Assembly: GCF_003940805.1 (NCBI RefSeq)
Contig: NZ_CP034328.1
Location: forward strand, 1,346,001-1,410,000
Reading direction: 5' to 3'
DNA length: 64,000 nucleotides
Origin: Tabrizicola piscis
GTDB taxonomy: Bacteria > Pseudomonadota > Alphaproteobacteria > Rhodobacterales > Rhodobacteraceae
The notes beneath the pieces were generated by a model. The model searched no databases. It was not told where the DNA came from and saw only the letters and a list, made by a program, of their open reading frames with translations. Position 1 is the first letter of the stretch; every line of letters starts with the position of its first letter. This document shows positions 18,042 to 26,531 of the stretch, in pieces. Both the position numbers and the translations under genes were made by a program.

Positions 18042-18743
18042 ATGATGCTGCGCCTGTGCTGGCCACTTTTGCTGTGGGGGACTGCCGCTTCGGCAGAGTG
18101 TCGGCTGGCGCTGGCGCTTGCCGTGGACGTGTCACGGTCGATTGACGCGGTGGACTACGCGATCCAGACCGAGGGGATGGCGACGGCATTGCAGGACGCC
18201 GAGGTGCAGGCGGCGATCTTTTCGCCTGAAGGTAAGGTGGCACTGGCGGTATATTTCTGGAGCGGGTCGGGGCATCAGCAGATGGTGCAGGACTGGGTGC
18301 TGCTTGAGGGCCCCGAGGATCTGGACCGCGTGGTCTGGGCACTGCGCGGCACTGTGCGGCCCGACGTGCGCTTGCCAACGGCGCTGGGGGCCGCGCTGGT
18401 CTTTGGTGCCGGGCTGATGGCGGAAGCCCCGCCTTGCGCGCGCCGGGTGCTGGATGTGGCGGGCGATGGGCGCAACAACGAAGGGATTTCGGTTCGCACC
18501 GCCTATGATCGGGCGGATTTCGGCAGTGTTGTTGTGAATGCGCTGGCCGTGGGCGAACATGAACAGGACGTCACCCGATACTTCCGCGATGAGGTGATCC
18601 GGGGGCCGGGGGCCTTTGTCGAAGTGGCACCGCGTCAGGTGGATTATCCGCCGGCAATCCGCCGCAAGCTGTTGCGGGAACTGGAGGGGCCAAAGATCGG
18701 GGATGCAGGCCCAGACCGCCTTGGAAAGAATGCGAAATCCTGA
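18042..18743 (+). CDS. Secreted von Willebrand-type protein (DUF1194)
   Basis: A 233-residue protein with an N-terminal signal peptide (cleavage near ASA/ECR). It has a von Willebrand A-like core with a metal-site motif AVDVSRSID and a second conserved segment VLDVAGDGRNNEG. This matches DUF1194, a periplasmic family common in Rhodobacteraceae with no known function. ATG 18042 and 18045 both follow GAGG; 18000 is a further in-frame ATG that would lengthen the leader. It is divergent from the antiporter gene. Confidence 0.82.
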   Translation: MMLRLCWPLLLWGTAASAECRLALALAVDVSRSIDAVDYAIQTEGMATALQDAEVQAAIFSPEGKVALAVYFWSGSGHQQMVQDWVLLEGPEDLDRVVWALRGTVRPDVRLPTALGAALVFGAGLMAEAPPCARRVLDVAGDGRNNEGISVRTAYDRADFGSVVVNALAVGEHEQDVTRYFRDEVIRGPGAFVEVAPRQVDYPPAIRRKLLRELEGPKIGDAGPDRLGKNAKS

Positions 18744-18826
18744 CCATGCTGTCTTGAGAATGTCATTGACTCGCCCATGTTTGATGGAAACCTGCGAATC
18801 ATTGAACACTGTATTCGGAGATGTGC

Positions 18827-19258
18827 ATGCGCGGGTTTTTCGCAGCTTTGGCCTTGGGGCTGGCAGTAGGGGCAACACAGGCCGGGACGGCGCTGGCTGA
18901 CCGGGTTGTGGCCCGAGTTTCAATCTCGTCCCAGACGATGAAGGTCTATCACGAGGGGCGGCATCTGTTCACTTGGTCGGTGTCGACGGCGCGGTCGGGG
19001 AAGATCACCCCGACCGGGGTTTACGCGCCCGAGTTCTTGTCCAAGAACCACCGCTCCAGCCGCTATAACAACGCCCCGATGCCCTACGCGATCTTCTACG
19101 ATGGGCATTACGCGATCCACGGGACCGACCAGATCAAACGGCTTGGGGCGCCTGCCTCGGCTGGCTGCGTGCGGTTGCACCCGGACAATGCGGCGATCCT
19201 GTTCCAGATGGTGCGCGCCGAAGGCATGGACAACATGCGGGTCGAGATCGTCCAATAA
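18827..19258 (+). CDS. L,D-transpeptidase (YkuD domain)
   Basis: A 143-residue exported protein with a signal peptide ending near ALA/DRV. The YkuD catalytic domain covers nearly the rest: YAIHGTDQIKRLG and the active-site cysteine in PASAGCVRLH. It cross-links peptidoglycan stem peptides or attaches proteins to them in the periplasm. ATG 18827 is preferred over 18821 because the GGAG at 18817 then has a six-base spacing. It is short, containing only the catalytic domain, as in ErfK/YbiS minimal forms. Confidence 0.92.
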   Translation: MRGFFAALALGLAVGATQAGTALADRVVARVSISSQTMKVYHEGRHLFTWSVSTARSGKITPTGVYAPEFLSKNHRSSRYNNAPMPYAIFYDGHYAIHGTDQIKRLGAPASAGCVRLHPDNAAILFQMVRAEGMDNMRVEIVQ

Positions 19259-19344
19259 CCCGCGCCTCTTTCTTTCCCGCGCGCGACCCCCTATAGAGCC
19301 GGGCTTGAACGGCGCCCCGGGGGTGCCACGCTTGGGAGCGGATG

Positions 19345-20130
19345 ATGCAAGGCTCGGCCAACCTCAACCTGATGATCAAGGCCGCGCGCAAGGCGGGCCG
19401 TAGCCTGGTGAAGGACTTTCGCGAGGTCGAGAACCTGCAGGTGTCCACCAAGGGGCCGGGGGATTTCGTGTCCAAGGCCGACCGCGAGGCGGAGCGGTTG
19501 ATCAAGGAAGAACTGCTGGGCGGGCGGCCGACCTACGGCTGGCTGGGCGAGGAAACCGGGGGCGCGGCGGGGGCTGATCCGACGCGGCGCTGGATCGTTG
19601 ATCCCTTGGACGGGACCACGAACTTTCTGCACGGGATGCCACATTGGGCCGTGTCGATCGCGCTGGAGCACAAGGGCGAGATCGTGTCGGCTGTGGTTTA
19701 CGACCCGGCGAAGGATGAGATGTTCTGGGCCGAAAAGGGTTCGGGTTGCTGGCTGAACGACAACCGCCGCCTGCGGGTGTCCGGCCGCCGCGCGATGCAT
19801 GAGGCGGTCTTTGCGACCGGCGTGCCGTTTGGGGCGAAAAGCACCCTGCCCGCCATGCTGCAGGACTTGGCCCGGTTGATGCCAGCCACGGCGGGTGTGC
19901 GGCGCTGGGGCGCGGCGGCGCTGGATCTGGCCTATGTCGCGGCGGGGCGGTTTGATGGGTACTGGGAGCGCGAGCTTTCGGCTTGGGACGTGGCGGCGGG
20001 CATCCTGCTGGTCAAGGAAGCCGGTGGCATGGTCGAAGGCCTGCGCAAAGGGCAAGACCCGCTGGATGGCGCGTTGATCGCCGGGAACGATGGTCTGTTT
20101 GACGCCTTCGCGGGCGTGATCCGGGGCTGA
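19345..20130 (+). CDS. suhB: Inositol-1-monophosphatase family protein (SuhB-like)
   Basis: A 261-residue metal-dependent phosphatase. It has the metal site GEETGG, the family signature DPLDGTTNFLHG and the C-terminal WDVAAGILLVKEAGG motif. It hydrolyses inositol-1-phosphate or a related phosphomonoester, and SuhB proteins also contribute to rRNA antitermination complexes. Two adjacent ATG codons (19342, 19345) follow GGGAG; the second has better spacing. It ends at a pair of palindromes that separate it from the convergent rhomboid gene. Confidence 0.92.
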   Translation: MQGSANLNLMIKAARKAGRSLVKDFREVENLQVSTKGPGDFVSKADREAERLIKEELLGGRPTYGWLGEETGGAAGADPTRRWIVDPLDGTTNFLHGMPHWAVSIALEHKGEIVSAVVYDPAKDEMFWAEKGSGCWLNDNRRLRVSGRRAMHEAVFATGVPFGAKSTLPAMLQDLARLMPATAGVRRWGAAALDLAYVAAGRFDGYWERELSAWDVAAGILLVKEAGGMVEGLRKGQDPLDGALIAGNDGLFDAFAGVIRG

Positions 20131-20145
20131 ACGACACGCGGGTGC

Positions 20146-20190
20146 GCAAAACTTTTCGAAAAGTTTTGCAAAATCCTTCGAAGGATTTTG
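20146..20190. terminator. Tandem perfect palindromes with TTCGAA cores (bidirectional terminator)
   Basis: A 24-base perfect palindrome (20146-20169, core ACTTTTCGAAAAGT) is followed directly by a 22-base perfect palindrome (20169-20190, core ATCCTTCGAAGGAT). Both arms begin with AAAA and end with TTTT, so each gives a hairpin with a T-run on both strands. They lie between the convergent suhB and rhomboid genes, four bases from the rhomboid stop. Confidence 0.8.
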
Positions 20191-20194
20191 GCCC

Positions 20195-20941
20195 CTAGTT
20201 CCGGCGGCGGGGAATGATCGGCACGGATGAGCGTGCTGCCTCGAACTGGGTCTCGGGGTGCGGCGGATGGCCTTGGGTCGCTTTCCAGTATCCCTCAGCC
20301 CCGCGCCGCAGCCAGAGCGGTACCGTCAGCACCATCCCCGCGATGAAGCCACCCGCATGCGCCCAATACGCAACCCCGCCGGCATCGCTTGGGGTGGACA
20401 GGCCGGCGAAGATCTGGATCCCGAACCACAGGCCCAGAACGATCCACGCCGGGATCGCAAATATCCGGAAAAAGATCACGAAGATGAACAGCACATCCAC
20501 CTTTGCCCGGGGAAACAGCAGTAGATAGCCCCCCATCACCCCGGCAATCGCGCCCGAGGCCCCGACCATCGGGATGACGGAACGCAGGTCGGCAAAAGCC
20601 TGCAAGCCAGCGGCGGCAACACCGGCGGCAAGGTAGAAGAACAGGAAGGGAAGATGCCCCATCTCTTCTTCCAGATTGTCGCCATAGATCCACAAAAACA
20701 GCATGTTGCCCGCAAGATGCATCCAGCCGCCGTGCAGGAACATCGAGGTGACAATAGTCTCATACCCCTCGCCCGCCATGATGCGGGCGGGGACAAGGCC
20801 CCATTCCAGAAAGAAGAACTGCAGCTGGAAGTCGTTCTTGCCGACGAAGTAGCCAAGGAAAACCAGTATGTTGATCGCAATCAGGGCGATCGTCACATAG
20901 GGCGTTTTTCCCGAAGGATTATGATCGCGGATCGGAAACAT
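20195..20941 (-). CDS. Rhomboid-family intramembrane serine protease
   Basis: A 248-residue polytopic membrane protein with six to seven hydrophobic segments. It has the catalytic serine in GASGAIAG and the catalytic histidine in AHAGGF, plus the loop motif HGGWMHLAGNM. It cleaves transmembrane helices of unidentified substrates. ATG 20941 (MFPIRDHNPS) is the usual rhomboid start in this group. It lies 32 bases downstream of putA on the same strand, so some read-through is possible. Confidence 0.93.
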   Translation of the reverse strand: MFPIRDHNPSGKTPYVTIALIAINILVFLGYFVGKNDFQLQFFFLEWGLVPARIMAGEGYETIVTSMFLHGGWMHLAGNMLFLWIYGDNLEEEMGHLPFLFFYLAAGVAAAGLQAFADLRSVIPMVGASGAIAGVMGGYLLLFPRAKVDVLFIFVIFFRIFAIPAWIVLGLWFGIQIFAGLSTPSDAGGVAYWAHAGGFIAGMVLTVPLWLRRGAEGYWKATQGHPPHPETQFEAARSSVPIIPRRRN

Positions 20942-20973
20942 GGGCGGCAGAGTTTCCGATCCGCGGGGGGCCG

Positions 20974-23900
20974 TCAAGCATCAGCGACAGCGGCCAAAAG
21001 CTGCGCGTTGCCGCCTGAGGCGGTGGTGTCGATGCAAAGGTGGCGCTCAAGGCTGACATGGCCTGTGTCGGGGGCGCCGATCAGGGGCAGGATCGCGCCC
21101 GCGCGGCTTGCCAGCGACCGCGCATAGGCCCGGCCCGCATCTGTATCGCCCCACCAGAGCGCACCGGAAAACCCGTGGAGTGTGGCCAGCGCTTCGGGTG
21201 CAAGGCCGGGGGCTTCGACGGCGTGACCACCCAATCTCCGGACCTCTGCCGCCTGTTCAAGCGCGGCCTCGCGCCCCGGGCCAAGGCAGAGGAGGGGCGC
21301 ACGAGGGGTCAGCATCAGGCGATTCGATTCGCCGGTCGGGCCGGGAAGGTCGCAGACGACCGGGGCAAGCGCAGGCTGCGGCGCGGCAAGCGCCATGGCA
21401 ATGTCTTTCACGGTCGTCGTTGCATCGCTGGGGGCGGCTTCCGGCGTCGGGGCTATGGTGAAGCGGCCAAGGTAGTGCGGGCCCCCCGCCTTTGGCCCGG
21501 TTCCGGACAGCCCCTCACCGCCAAAGGGTTGGCTGCCGACAACCGCGCCAATCTGGTTGCGGTTGACATAGGTGTTGCCCATGTGGAGCCCGTCGACAAT
21601 GCGTTGCACCCGATCGTCAATGCGGGAGTGCAGGCCGAAGGTCAGCCCGTAGCCGGTGGCGTTGATCGCCTCGACCACCGCATCAATCTGCTGGGCCTTG
21701 AAGGTGGCGATGTGCAGCACCGGGCCAAAGATTTCGCGGGGCATGTCGGCAATGCCGCCAACGGACAGGACGGTGGGGGCGATGAAGGTGCCCTGCCCCG
21801 GCGCGGCCAGTTCCTTCAGGATGCGGCCCTCACTTCGGGCAGCGTCGATGTATGACCGGATGCCAGCCTGCGCTTCAGCGTCGATCACCGGGCCCACGTC
21901 GGTGGCAAGGTGCCACGGATCGCCAAGAGCAAGGTCGTCCATCGCGCCGAACAGCATTTCGGTGACCGTGTCGGCCACGTCCTCTTGAACATAGAGACAG
22001 CGCAGGGCCGAGCAGCGTTGGCCTGCCGATTGGAAGCTGGAGGCAAGGATGTCGCGGACGGCCTGTTCCGGCAGGGCGGTGCTGTCCACCAGCATGGCGT
22101 TCAGGCCACCGGTTTCGGCGATAAGGGGGGCTGTGGGATCAAGATGGTCGGCCATGCTGCGCCGAATGGCCTGCGCCGTGGCCGTCGATCCGGTGAAGGC
22201 GACACCGTTGACGCGACTGTCACGCGTCAGGGCAGCACCGATGCTGCCATCCCCGGGAAGAAGTTGCAGCGCAGTCTTCGGGACACCTGCGGCGTGAAGA
22301 TGGTCAATCGCCAGCGTGGCGATCAGGGGGGTCTGTTCAGCCGGTTTCGCCAGCACGGCATTGCCAGCGGCAAGGGCAGCACCGATCTGGCCGCAGAAGA
22401 TGGCCAAGGGGAAGTTCCACGGGCTGATGCAGGCAAATGTGCCACGGGCCGGGTTTGCAAGCGCTGTGGCCCCGGCGGCGTAATAGCGCAGGAAATCAAC
22501 CGCTTCCCGCAGTTCGGCGATGGCGTCTGCCAAGGTCTTCCCCGCCTCGCGCGCCAGAAGGGCGAAGATGCGGCCGTGATCGGCCTCAAGCCGGTCAGCG
22601 GCGCGGTTGAGGACTGTGGCGCGGTCCGGTGCGGCGGCGGACCATGGCTCGGCCAGTCGCAGGGCGGTGTCTACGTCGGGTTGGGCGGCGGTCAGGACAT
22701 GGCCCACGAGCGCGCCTGTGGCCGGGTTCAGGACCGTCTGTTGCAGGCCGCCGACAAAACGCCCCGCAAGCCGGGGGGCGGCGTCGAAGGTCACCTCGGC
22801 GTGGGCAGAGCGGGCAGCCTCGATCGCCATGAGGTCGGACGCATCGGTCACGTCCCAGCCCTTGCTGTTGCGGCGCGGGGCGAAAAGTCCGGGGCCGGTT
22901 GCAAGTGCGGGGCTGGGGATCGCGGTCAGGCCTTCGACCATGGTCAGCGGGCAGGCCGCCACGGTTGCGGGGGGCACGTCCTCATCGACGATCTGGTTGA
23001 CGAAGCTGGAGTTCGCGCCGTTTTCCAGAAGCCGCCGGACGAGGTAGGCCAACAGGTCACGGTGCGCGCCGACGGGGGCGTAGATGCGGCAGCGGGTGGA
23101 CTGGTCGGTCAGCACAATGTCATGCAGCCGTTCGCCCATGCCGTGCAGGCGCTGGAATTCGTAGTCGAGAGGGGTGACGCCGATTTCGCCCGCCAAGTGC
23201 AGGACTGCGGCCACCGTGTGGGCGTTGTGCGTGGCGAACTGGGGATAGATCCTGTCCGTCAGGGTCAGCAGTTTGCGGGCGTTGGCGATATAGCTGACAT
23301 CGGTCGCCTGCTTGCGGGTGAAGACCGGGAACGAGGTCAGGCCAAGGACTTGGGCGCGCTTCACCTCGGCGTCCCAATAGGCGCCTTTCACGAGGCGGAT
23401 CATGATCTTGCGATCAAGCCGGGTGGCAAGGGCGTGGAGCCAGTCGATCACCGCCCCTGCCCTGCGGCCGTAGGCTTGCACGACGACGCCAAAGCCGTCC
23501 CAGCCTTTGAGGGCGGGGTCGGAGAGGGTGGCTTCGATCACTTCCAGCGAAAGGGCAAGACGGTCGGCTTCCTCGGCGTCGATGTTGAAGCCGAGGCCGG
23601 CGGCTTTGGCAAGGGAGGCCAGCGCGCGGACCCGGGGTACCAGTTCCTCCATCACGCGGGCCCGTTTGGCGACCTCGTAGCGCGGGTGAAGCGCGGAGAG
23701 CTTGACCGAAATGCCGGGATTGGTGCGGATGTCATTGCCCTTGGCCGCGCGGGCGATGGCGGTGATCGCGCGGGAGTAACTCAGGTGATAGCGCCGCGCG
23801 TCGGCTTCGGTGCGGGCGGCTTCGCCCAGCATGTCGTAGCTGTAGGTATAGCCTTTGGCTTCAAGATCCTGGGCCCGGTCCATCGCCTTGTCGATAGTTT

Positions 23901-24426
23901 CGCCCAGAACGAAATTCCGTCCCATTTCCTTCATCGCCCGCGACACGGCGGTGCGGATGACCGGTTCGCCCAGACGCTTTACCGCGGCGCGGAGGTGGCG
24001 GGTGATGCCGCCTTCGGCATCGTCCAGCACCTTTCCGGTCAGCATCAGCGCCCAGGTGGAGGCGTTGACGAGGCTGGAGGCGGATTTGCCCAGATGGCGG
24101 CCCCAGTCAGAGGGGGCGATCTTGTCTTCGATCAGGGCATCCATCGTTTCGGCATCGGGGACGCGGAGCAGCGCCTCGGCCAGACACATCAGGGCGATGC
24201 CCTCGTCGGTGGAAAGGCCATATTCGGCCAGAAACACCTCCATCAACCCGGGCTTGGCGCTGGCGCGGATGCGGGTGACAAGGTCGGCCCCGCTGGCGGT
24301 AATTTTTGCGCGCGCGGGGGCGTCAAGGGCGGCTTCGGCCACCAGTCGGCGGACGAGGCCGGTTTCATCGGCAAGGCTTTCGGTCTGGATGACGGACCTG
24401 GACGACAGGGCAGAATCGGTGTGCAT
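20974..24426 (-). CDS. putA: Bifunctional proline dehydrogenase/P5C dehydrogenase PutA
   Basis: An 1150-residue enzyme that oxidises proline to glutamate in two steps. The FAD-dependent proline dehydrogenase barrel occupies about residues 80-460 (IMIRLVKGAYWD). The NAD-dependent P5C dehydrogenase follows, with the catalytic Glu in IAETGGLNA and the catalytic Cys in AGQRCSALR. There is no N-terminal ribbon-helix-helix, so it is not autoregulatory like enterobacterial PutA. ATG 24426 is chosen because upstream in-frame codons overlap the putR promoter region. Regulation is expected from the divergent putR. Confidence 0.96.
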   Translation of the reverse strand: MHTDSALSSRSVIQTESLADETGLVRRLVAEAALDAPARAKITASGADLVTRIRASAKPGLMEVFLAEYGLSTDEGIALMCLAEALLRVPDAETMDALIEDKIAPSDWGRHLGKSASSLVNASTWALMLTGKVLDDAEGGITRHLRAAVKRLGEPVIRTAVSRAMKEMGRNFVLGETIDKAMDRAQDLEAKGYTYSYDMLGEAARTEADARRYHLSYSRAITAIARAAKGNDIRTNPGISVKLSALHPRYEVAKRARVMEELVPRVRALASLAKAAGLGFNIDAEEADRLALSLEVIEATLSDPALKGWDGFGVVVQAYGRRAGAVIDWLHALATRLDRKIMIRLVKGAYWDAEVKRAQVLGLTSFPVFTRKQATDVSYIANARKLLTLTDRIYPQFATHNAHTVAAVLHLAGEIGVTPLDYEFQRLHGMGERLHDIVLTDQSTRCRIYAPVGAHRDLLAYLVRRLLENGANSSFVNQIVDEDVPPATVAACPLTMVEGLTAIPSPALATGPGLFAPRRNSKGWDVTDASDLMAIEAARSAHAEVTFDAAPRLAGRFVGGLQQTVLNPATGALVGHVLTAAQPDVDTALRLAEPWSAAAPDRATVLNRAADRLEADHGRIFALLAREAGKTLADAIAELREAVDFLRYYAAGATALANPARGTFACISPWNFPLAIFCGQIGAALAAGNAVLAKPAEQTPLIATLAIDHLHAAGVPKTALQLLPGDGSIGAALTRDSRVNGVAFTGSTATAQAIRRSMADHLDPTAPLIAETGGLNAMLVDSTALPEQAVRDILASSFQSAGQRCSALRCLYVQEDVADTVTEMLFGAMDDLALGDPWHLATDVGPVIDAEAQAGIRSYIDAARSEGRILKELAAPGQGTFIAPTVLSVGGIADMPREIFGPVLHIATFKAQQIDAVVEAINATGYGLTFGLHSRIDDRVQRIVDGLHMGNTYVNRNQIGAVVGSQPFGGEGLSGTGPKAGGPHYLGRFTIAPTPEAAPSDATTTVKDIAMALAAPQPALAPVVCDLPGPTGESNRLMLTPRAPLLCLGPGREAALEQAAEVRRLGGHAVEAPGLAPEALATLHGFSGALWWGDTDAGRAYARSLASRAGAILPLIGAPDTGHVSLERHLCIDTTASGGNAQLLAAVADA

Positions 24427-24529
24427 GGGGACCCTCGCTTTCCGCCCAGCATATACCCAAAGGGACAGGCTGTTTTCCCGAAGCTTTCCTGTTATGGAGG
24501 CGAAAGGCTGGATTCTGAAGGGAAAGCCA

Positions 24530-24991
24530 ATGTCAGTTGACCGCGCTGATCTGGACCGTTTCGATCTTTCCATCCTGCGGGTGCTGCAGACCGAAGGGCG
24601 GATTTCCGCGGTCGAACTGGCGCGGCGGATCGGGCTTTCGAAATCACCCACTCAGGCCCGGATGAAACGGCTGGAAGAGGCCGGGGTGATCACCGGCTAC
24701 CGCGCAATCCTTGACCCGATCCGCATGGGTCAGGCGCATGTCGCCTTTGTGGAGGTGCGGCTGTCGGACACGCGCGAGGCCGCGCTTACGGCGTTCAACA
24801 GGGCCGTTCTGCTGGTGCCCGAGGTGGAACAATGCCACATGATGGCATCAAGCTTCGACTATCTGCTGAAAGTGCGCACGTCTGACATCCAGGCTTATCG
24901 GCGCGTGCTGGGCGAAGTGATCTCCGCCCTACCGAATGTCGCCTCAACCTCGACCTATGTGGCGATGGAGGCGGTGAAGGAAGTGTTCTGA
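24530..24991 (+). CDS. putR: Lrp/AsnC-family proline regulator PutR
   Basis: A 153-residue Lrp-type regulator. The N-terminal helix-turn-helix (AVELARRIGLSKSPTQARMKRL) is followed by an AsnC/Lrp ligand domain. It is divergent from putA with a 103-base spacer. In alphaproteobacteria PutR activates putA in response to proline, and that context gives the assignment. ATG follows a GAAGGGAAAG ribosome site. Confidence 0.9.
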   Translation: MSVDRADLDRFDLSILRVLQTEGRISAVELARRIGLSKSPTQARMKRLEEAGVITGYRAILDPIRMGQAHVAFVEVRLSDTREAALTAFNRAVLLVPEVEQCHMMASSFDYLLKVRTSDIQAYRRVLGEVISALPNVASTSTYVAMEAVKEVF

Positions 24992-25023
24992 CGGCACGAG
25001 GGGCATCCCTGCCCCCCTGCGAG

Positions 25024-25149
25024 TCAGTCCTTGGATTTGCCGGTCGAGATCGTGACCTTGGCATTGCTCGACGCCACGGAGACAGCTGGTTTTGCAGCCT
25101 CTTTCTTCGGCTTCTTCACTTCCTTGCGCTTGTTCATGCCCTTGGCCAT
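25024..25149 (-). CDS. Small basic protein, 41 residues
   Basis: A complete short gene beginning MAKGMNKRKEVKKPKKEA and ending in STGKSKD. It is Lys-rich in the first half and has a strong AAAAGGAGA ribosome site six bases before the ATG. Codon usage is typical of its neighbours. I recall similar small basic proteins in other Rhodobacteraceae but no function. The charge suggests nucleic-acid or ribosome contact, which is only an inference. It stands between convergent putR and the Rieske gene. Confidence 0.65.
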   Translation of the reverse strand: MAKGMNKRKEVKKPKKEAAKPAVSVASSNAKVTISTGKSKD

Positions 25150-25306
25150 GGCCGTGGTCTCCTTTTAATGGTGGCCCTGATGGGCCGTTAGGCCAACCCT
25201 ATCCCCTTGGCCTTGGCTTTGCACGGGCATTTGCAGTCAAGCCGTGCGATGGGCTTGCCTCCGGCCGGGTCCGGCAGCAGTCTGACGACAACAAGGAGTG
25301 TCGATC

Positions 25307-26425
25307 ATGACTCTTGACCCTGCCCAGATCGGGGCCGCCATCCAGCCGTTGAACCGGGCAAGGTCGATGCCCGCTGGGTTCTACACTGACCCTGCGATCT
25401 TTGCTGCGGAACGCGCGCAGGTGTTCCTGAAGCACTGGTTCTTTCTGTGCCGCGCCGAAGAACTGCCGGACCCCGGCGACTACCGCGCCTTTGACAGCCC
25501 GGGCGGGCCGATTGTCCTGATCCGGGGCAATGACGGGCAGTTGCGCTGCTTTGCCAACTACTGCCGCCATCGCGGGTCGATCCTGCTTGAAGGTTCGGGA
25601 AATGTGGGCGGACGGATCACCTGCCCCTACCACGCGTGGAGCTACCTGAACGATGGCAGGCTTTACGGCTGCCCGGACATGAAGGACGCCGAAGGGTTCG
25701 ACAAGGTCGAGAACGGGCTGGTGGCGCTGGATCTGGACGCCTGGGAGGGGTTCGTCTTTGCCCGTTTCACCAAGGACGGGCCAAGCCTGCGCGACCATCT
25801 GGGGGATTTTCCAGACCGCATGGCCAGCCACGATCTTGGGAAGATGCGCTGCACCTGGCGCATGACCCTTGAGGTGGACTGCAACTGGAAACTGATCCTG
25901 GAAAACGCGATGGAGACGTATCACACCGGGATCGTGCACAAAAATACCGTGGGCGCGCAGCAGTCGCGCACGCCGGCCACGGTGGGGGACTGGATCTGCA
26001 TTCAGGTCATCTCGGGCCGGTCGATTGCCACGCTGACGGATGAGGTGCCGCCGTTCGACCCGATCCCCGGCCTTGATGCCGAGGCGCGGCAGGGCACCTA
26101 TTTCACCGTCGTCCTGCCAACAGTGCAGTTCGCCGTGGCGCAAGATTGCCTGTGGTGGCTGAAGACCTTGCCGGTCAGTGCCAACCGCACCGTGCTGGAG
26201 GTGGGCGGCTGTTTCCCGGAAAGCCGCCTGCTGCAGCCCGACTTCGCCCACCGTGCCGCGCCCTATTATGACCGGTGGGAACGGGTGGCCCGGGAAGATG
26301 TCGGCATTCTTGAAAAGCAGCAGCGGGCGCTGTCGTCGGCTCTCTACCGGCCAGGTCCGCTGTCGTGGCGCGACGACATGGTTCAGGCCATGGGGGTCTG
26401 GGTGCTGGACCGGCTGGGGATCTGA
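25307..26425 (+). CDS. Rieske non-haem iron oxygenase, large subunit
   Basis: A 372-residue aromatic-ring-hydroxylating or N-demethylating dioxygenase alpha subunit. The Rieske 2Fe-2S ligands are C86/H88 (YCRHRG) and C106/H109 (CPYHAW). The mononuclear iron histidines are H206 and H211 (METYHTGIVH). ATG 25307 follows AAGGAG by eight bases; a GTG at 25298 overlaps that ribosome site and is rejected. No ferredoxin reductase or small subunit lies nearby. Substrates in this family range from aromatics to betaines, carnitine and choline analogues; the osmolyte genes elsewhere in the window make a quaternary amine possible. Confidence 0.88.
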   Translation: MTLDPAQIGAAIQPLNRARSMPAGFYTDPAIFAAERAQVFLKHWFFLCRAEELPDPGDYRAFDSPGGPIVLIRGNDGQLRCFANYCRHRGSILLEGSGNVGGRITCPYHAWSYLNDGRLYGCPDMKDAEGFDKVENGLVALDLDAWEGFVFARFTKDGPSLRDHLGDFPDRMASHDLGKMRCTWRMTLEVDCNWKLILENAMETYHTGIVHKNTVGAQQSRTPATVGDWICIQVISGRSIATLTDEVPPFDPIPGLDAEARQGTYFTVVLPTVQFAVAQDCLWWLKTLPVSANRTVLEVGGCFPESRLLQPDFAHRAAPYYDRWERVAREDVGILEKQQRALSSALYRPGPLSWRDDMVQAMGVWVLDRLGI

Positions 26426-26456
26426 TGCGGCAAGGCGAACGGCCACGATGAAACAA

Positions 26457-26479
26457 CCGGCCCCATGACGCGGGGCCGG
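26457..26479. terminator. Hairpin between convergent Rieske and aldehyde dehydrogenase genes
   Basis: CCGGCCCC and GGGGCCGG form a perfect stem around ATGACGC, 32 bases after the Rieske stop codon. No T-run follows. Confidence 0.55.
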
Positions 26480-26531
26480 AGGATTGCGACCAAAGGCGCC
26501 GACACTGTGGGACAGCAACGGCGCCGTAAGC

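Noticed and set aside
21910..24540. Plus-strand open frame of 876 codons opposite putA
   Set aside because: Antisense shadow of putA, low-complexity and without any recognisable motif.
25298..25306. GTG start for the Rieske oxygenase
   Set aside because: The GTG overlaps the AAGGAG ribosome site; the ATG at 25307 is correctly spaced.
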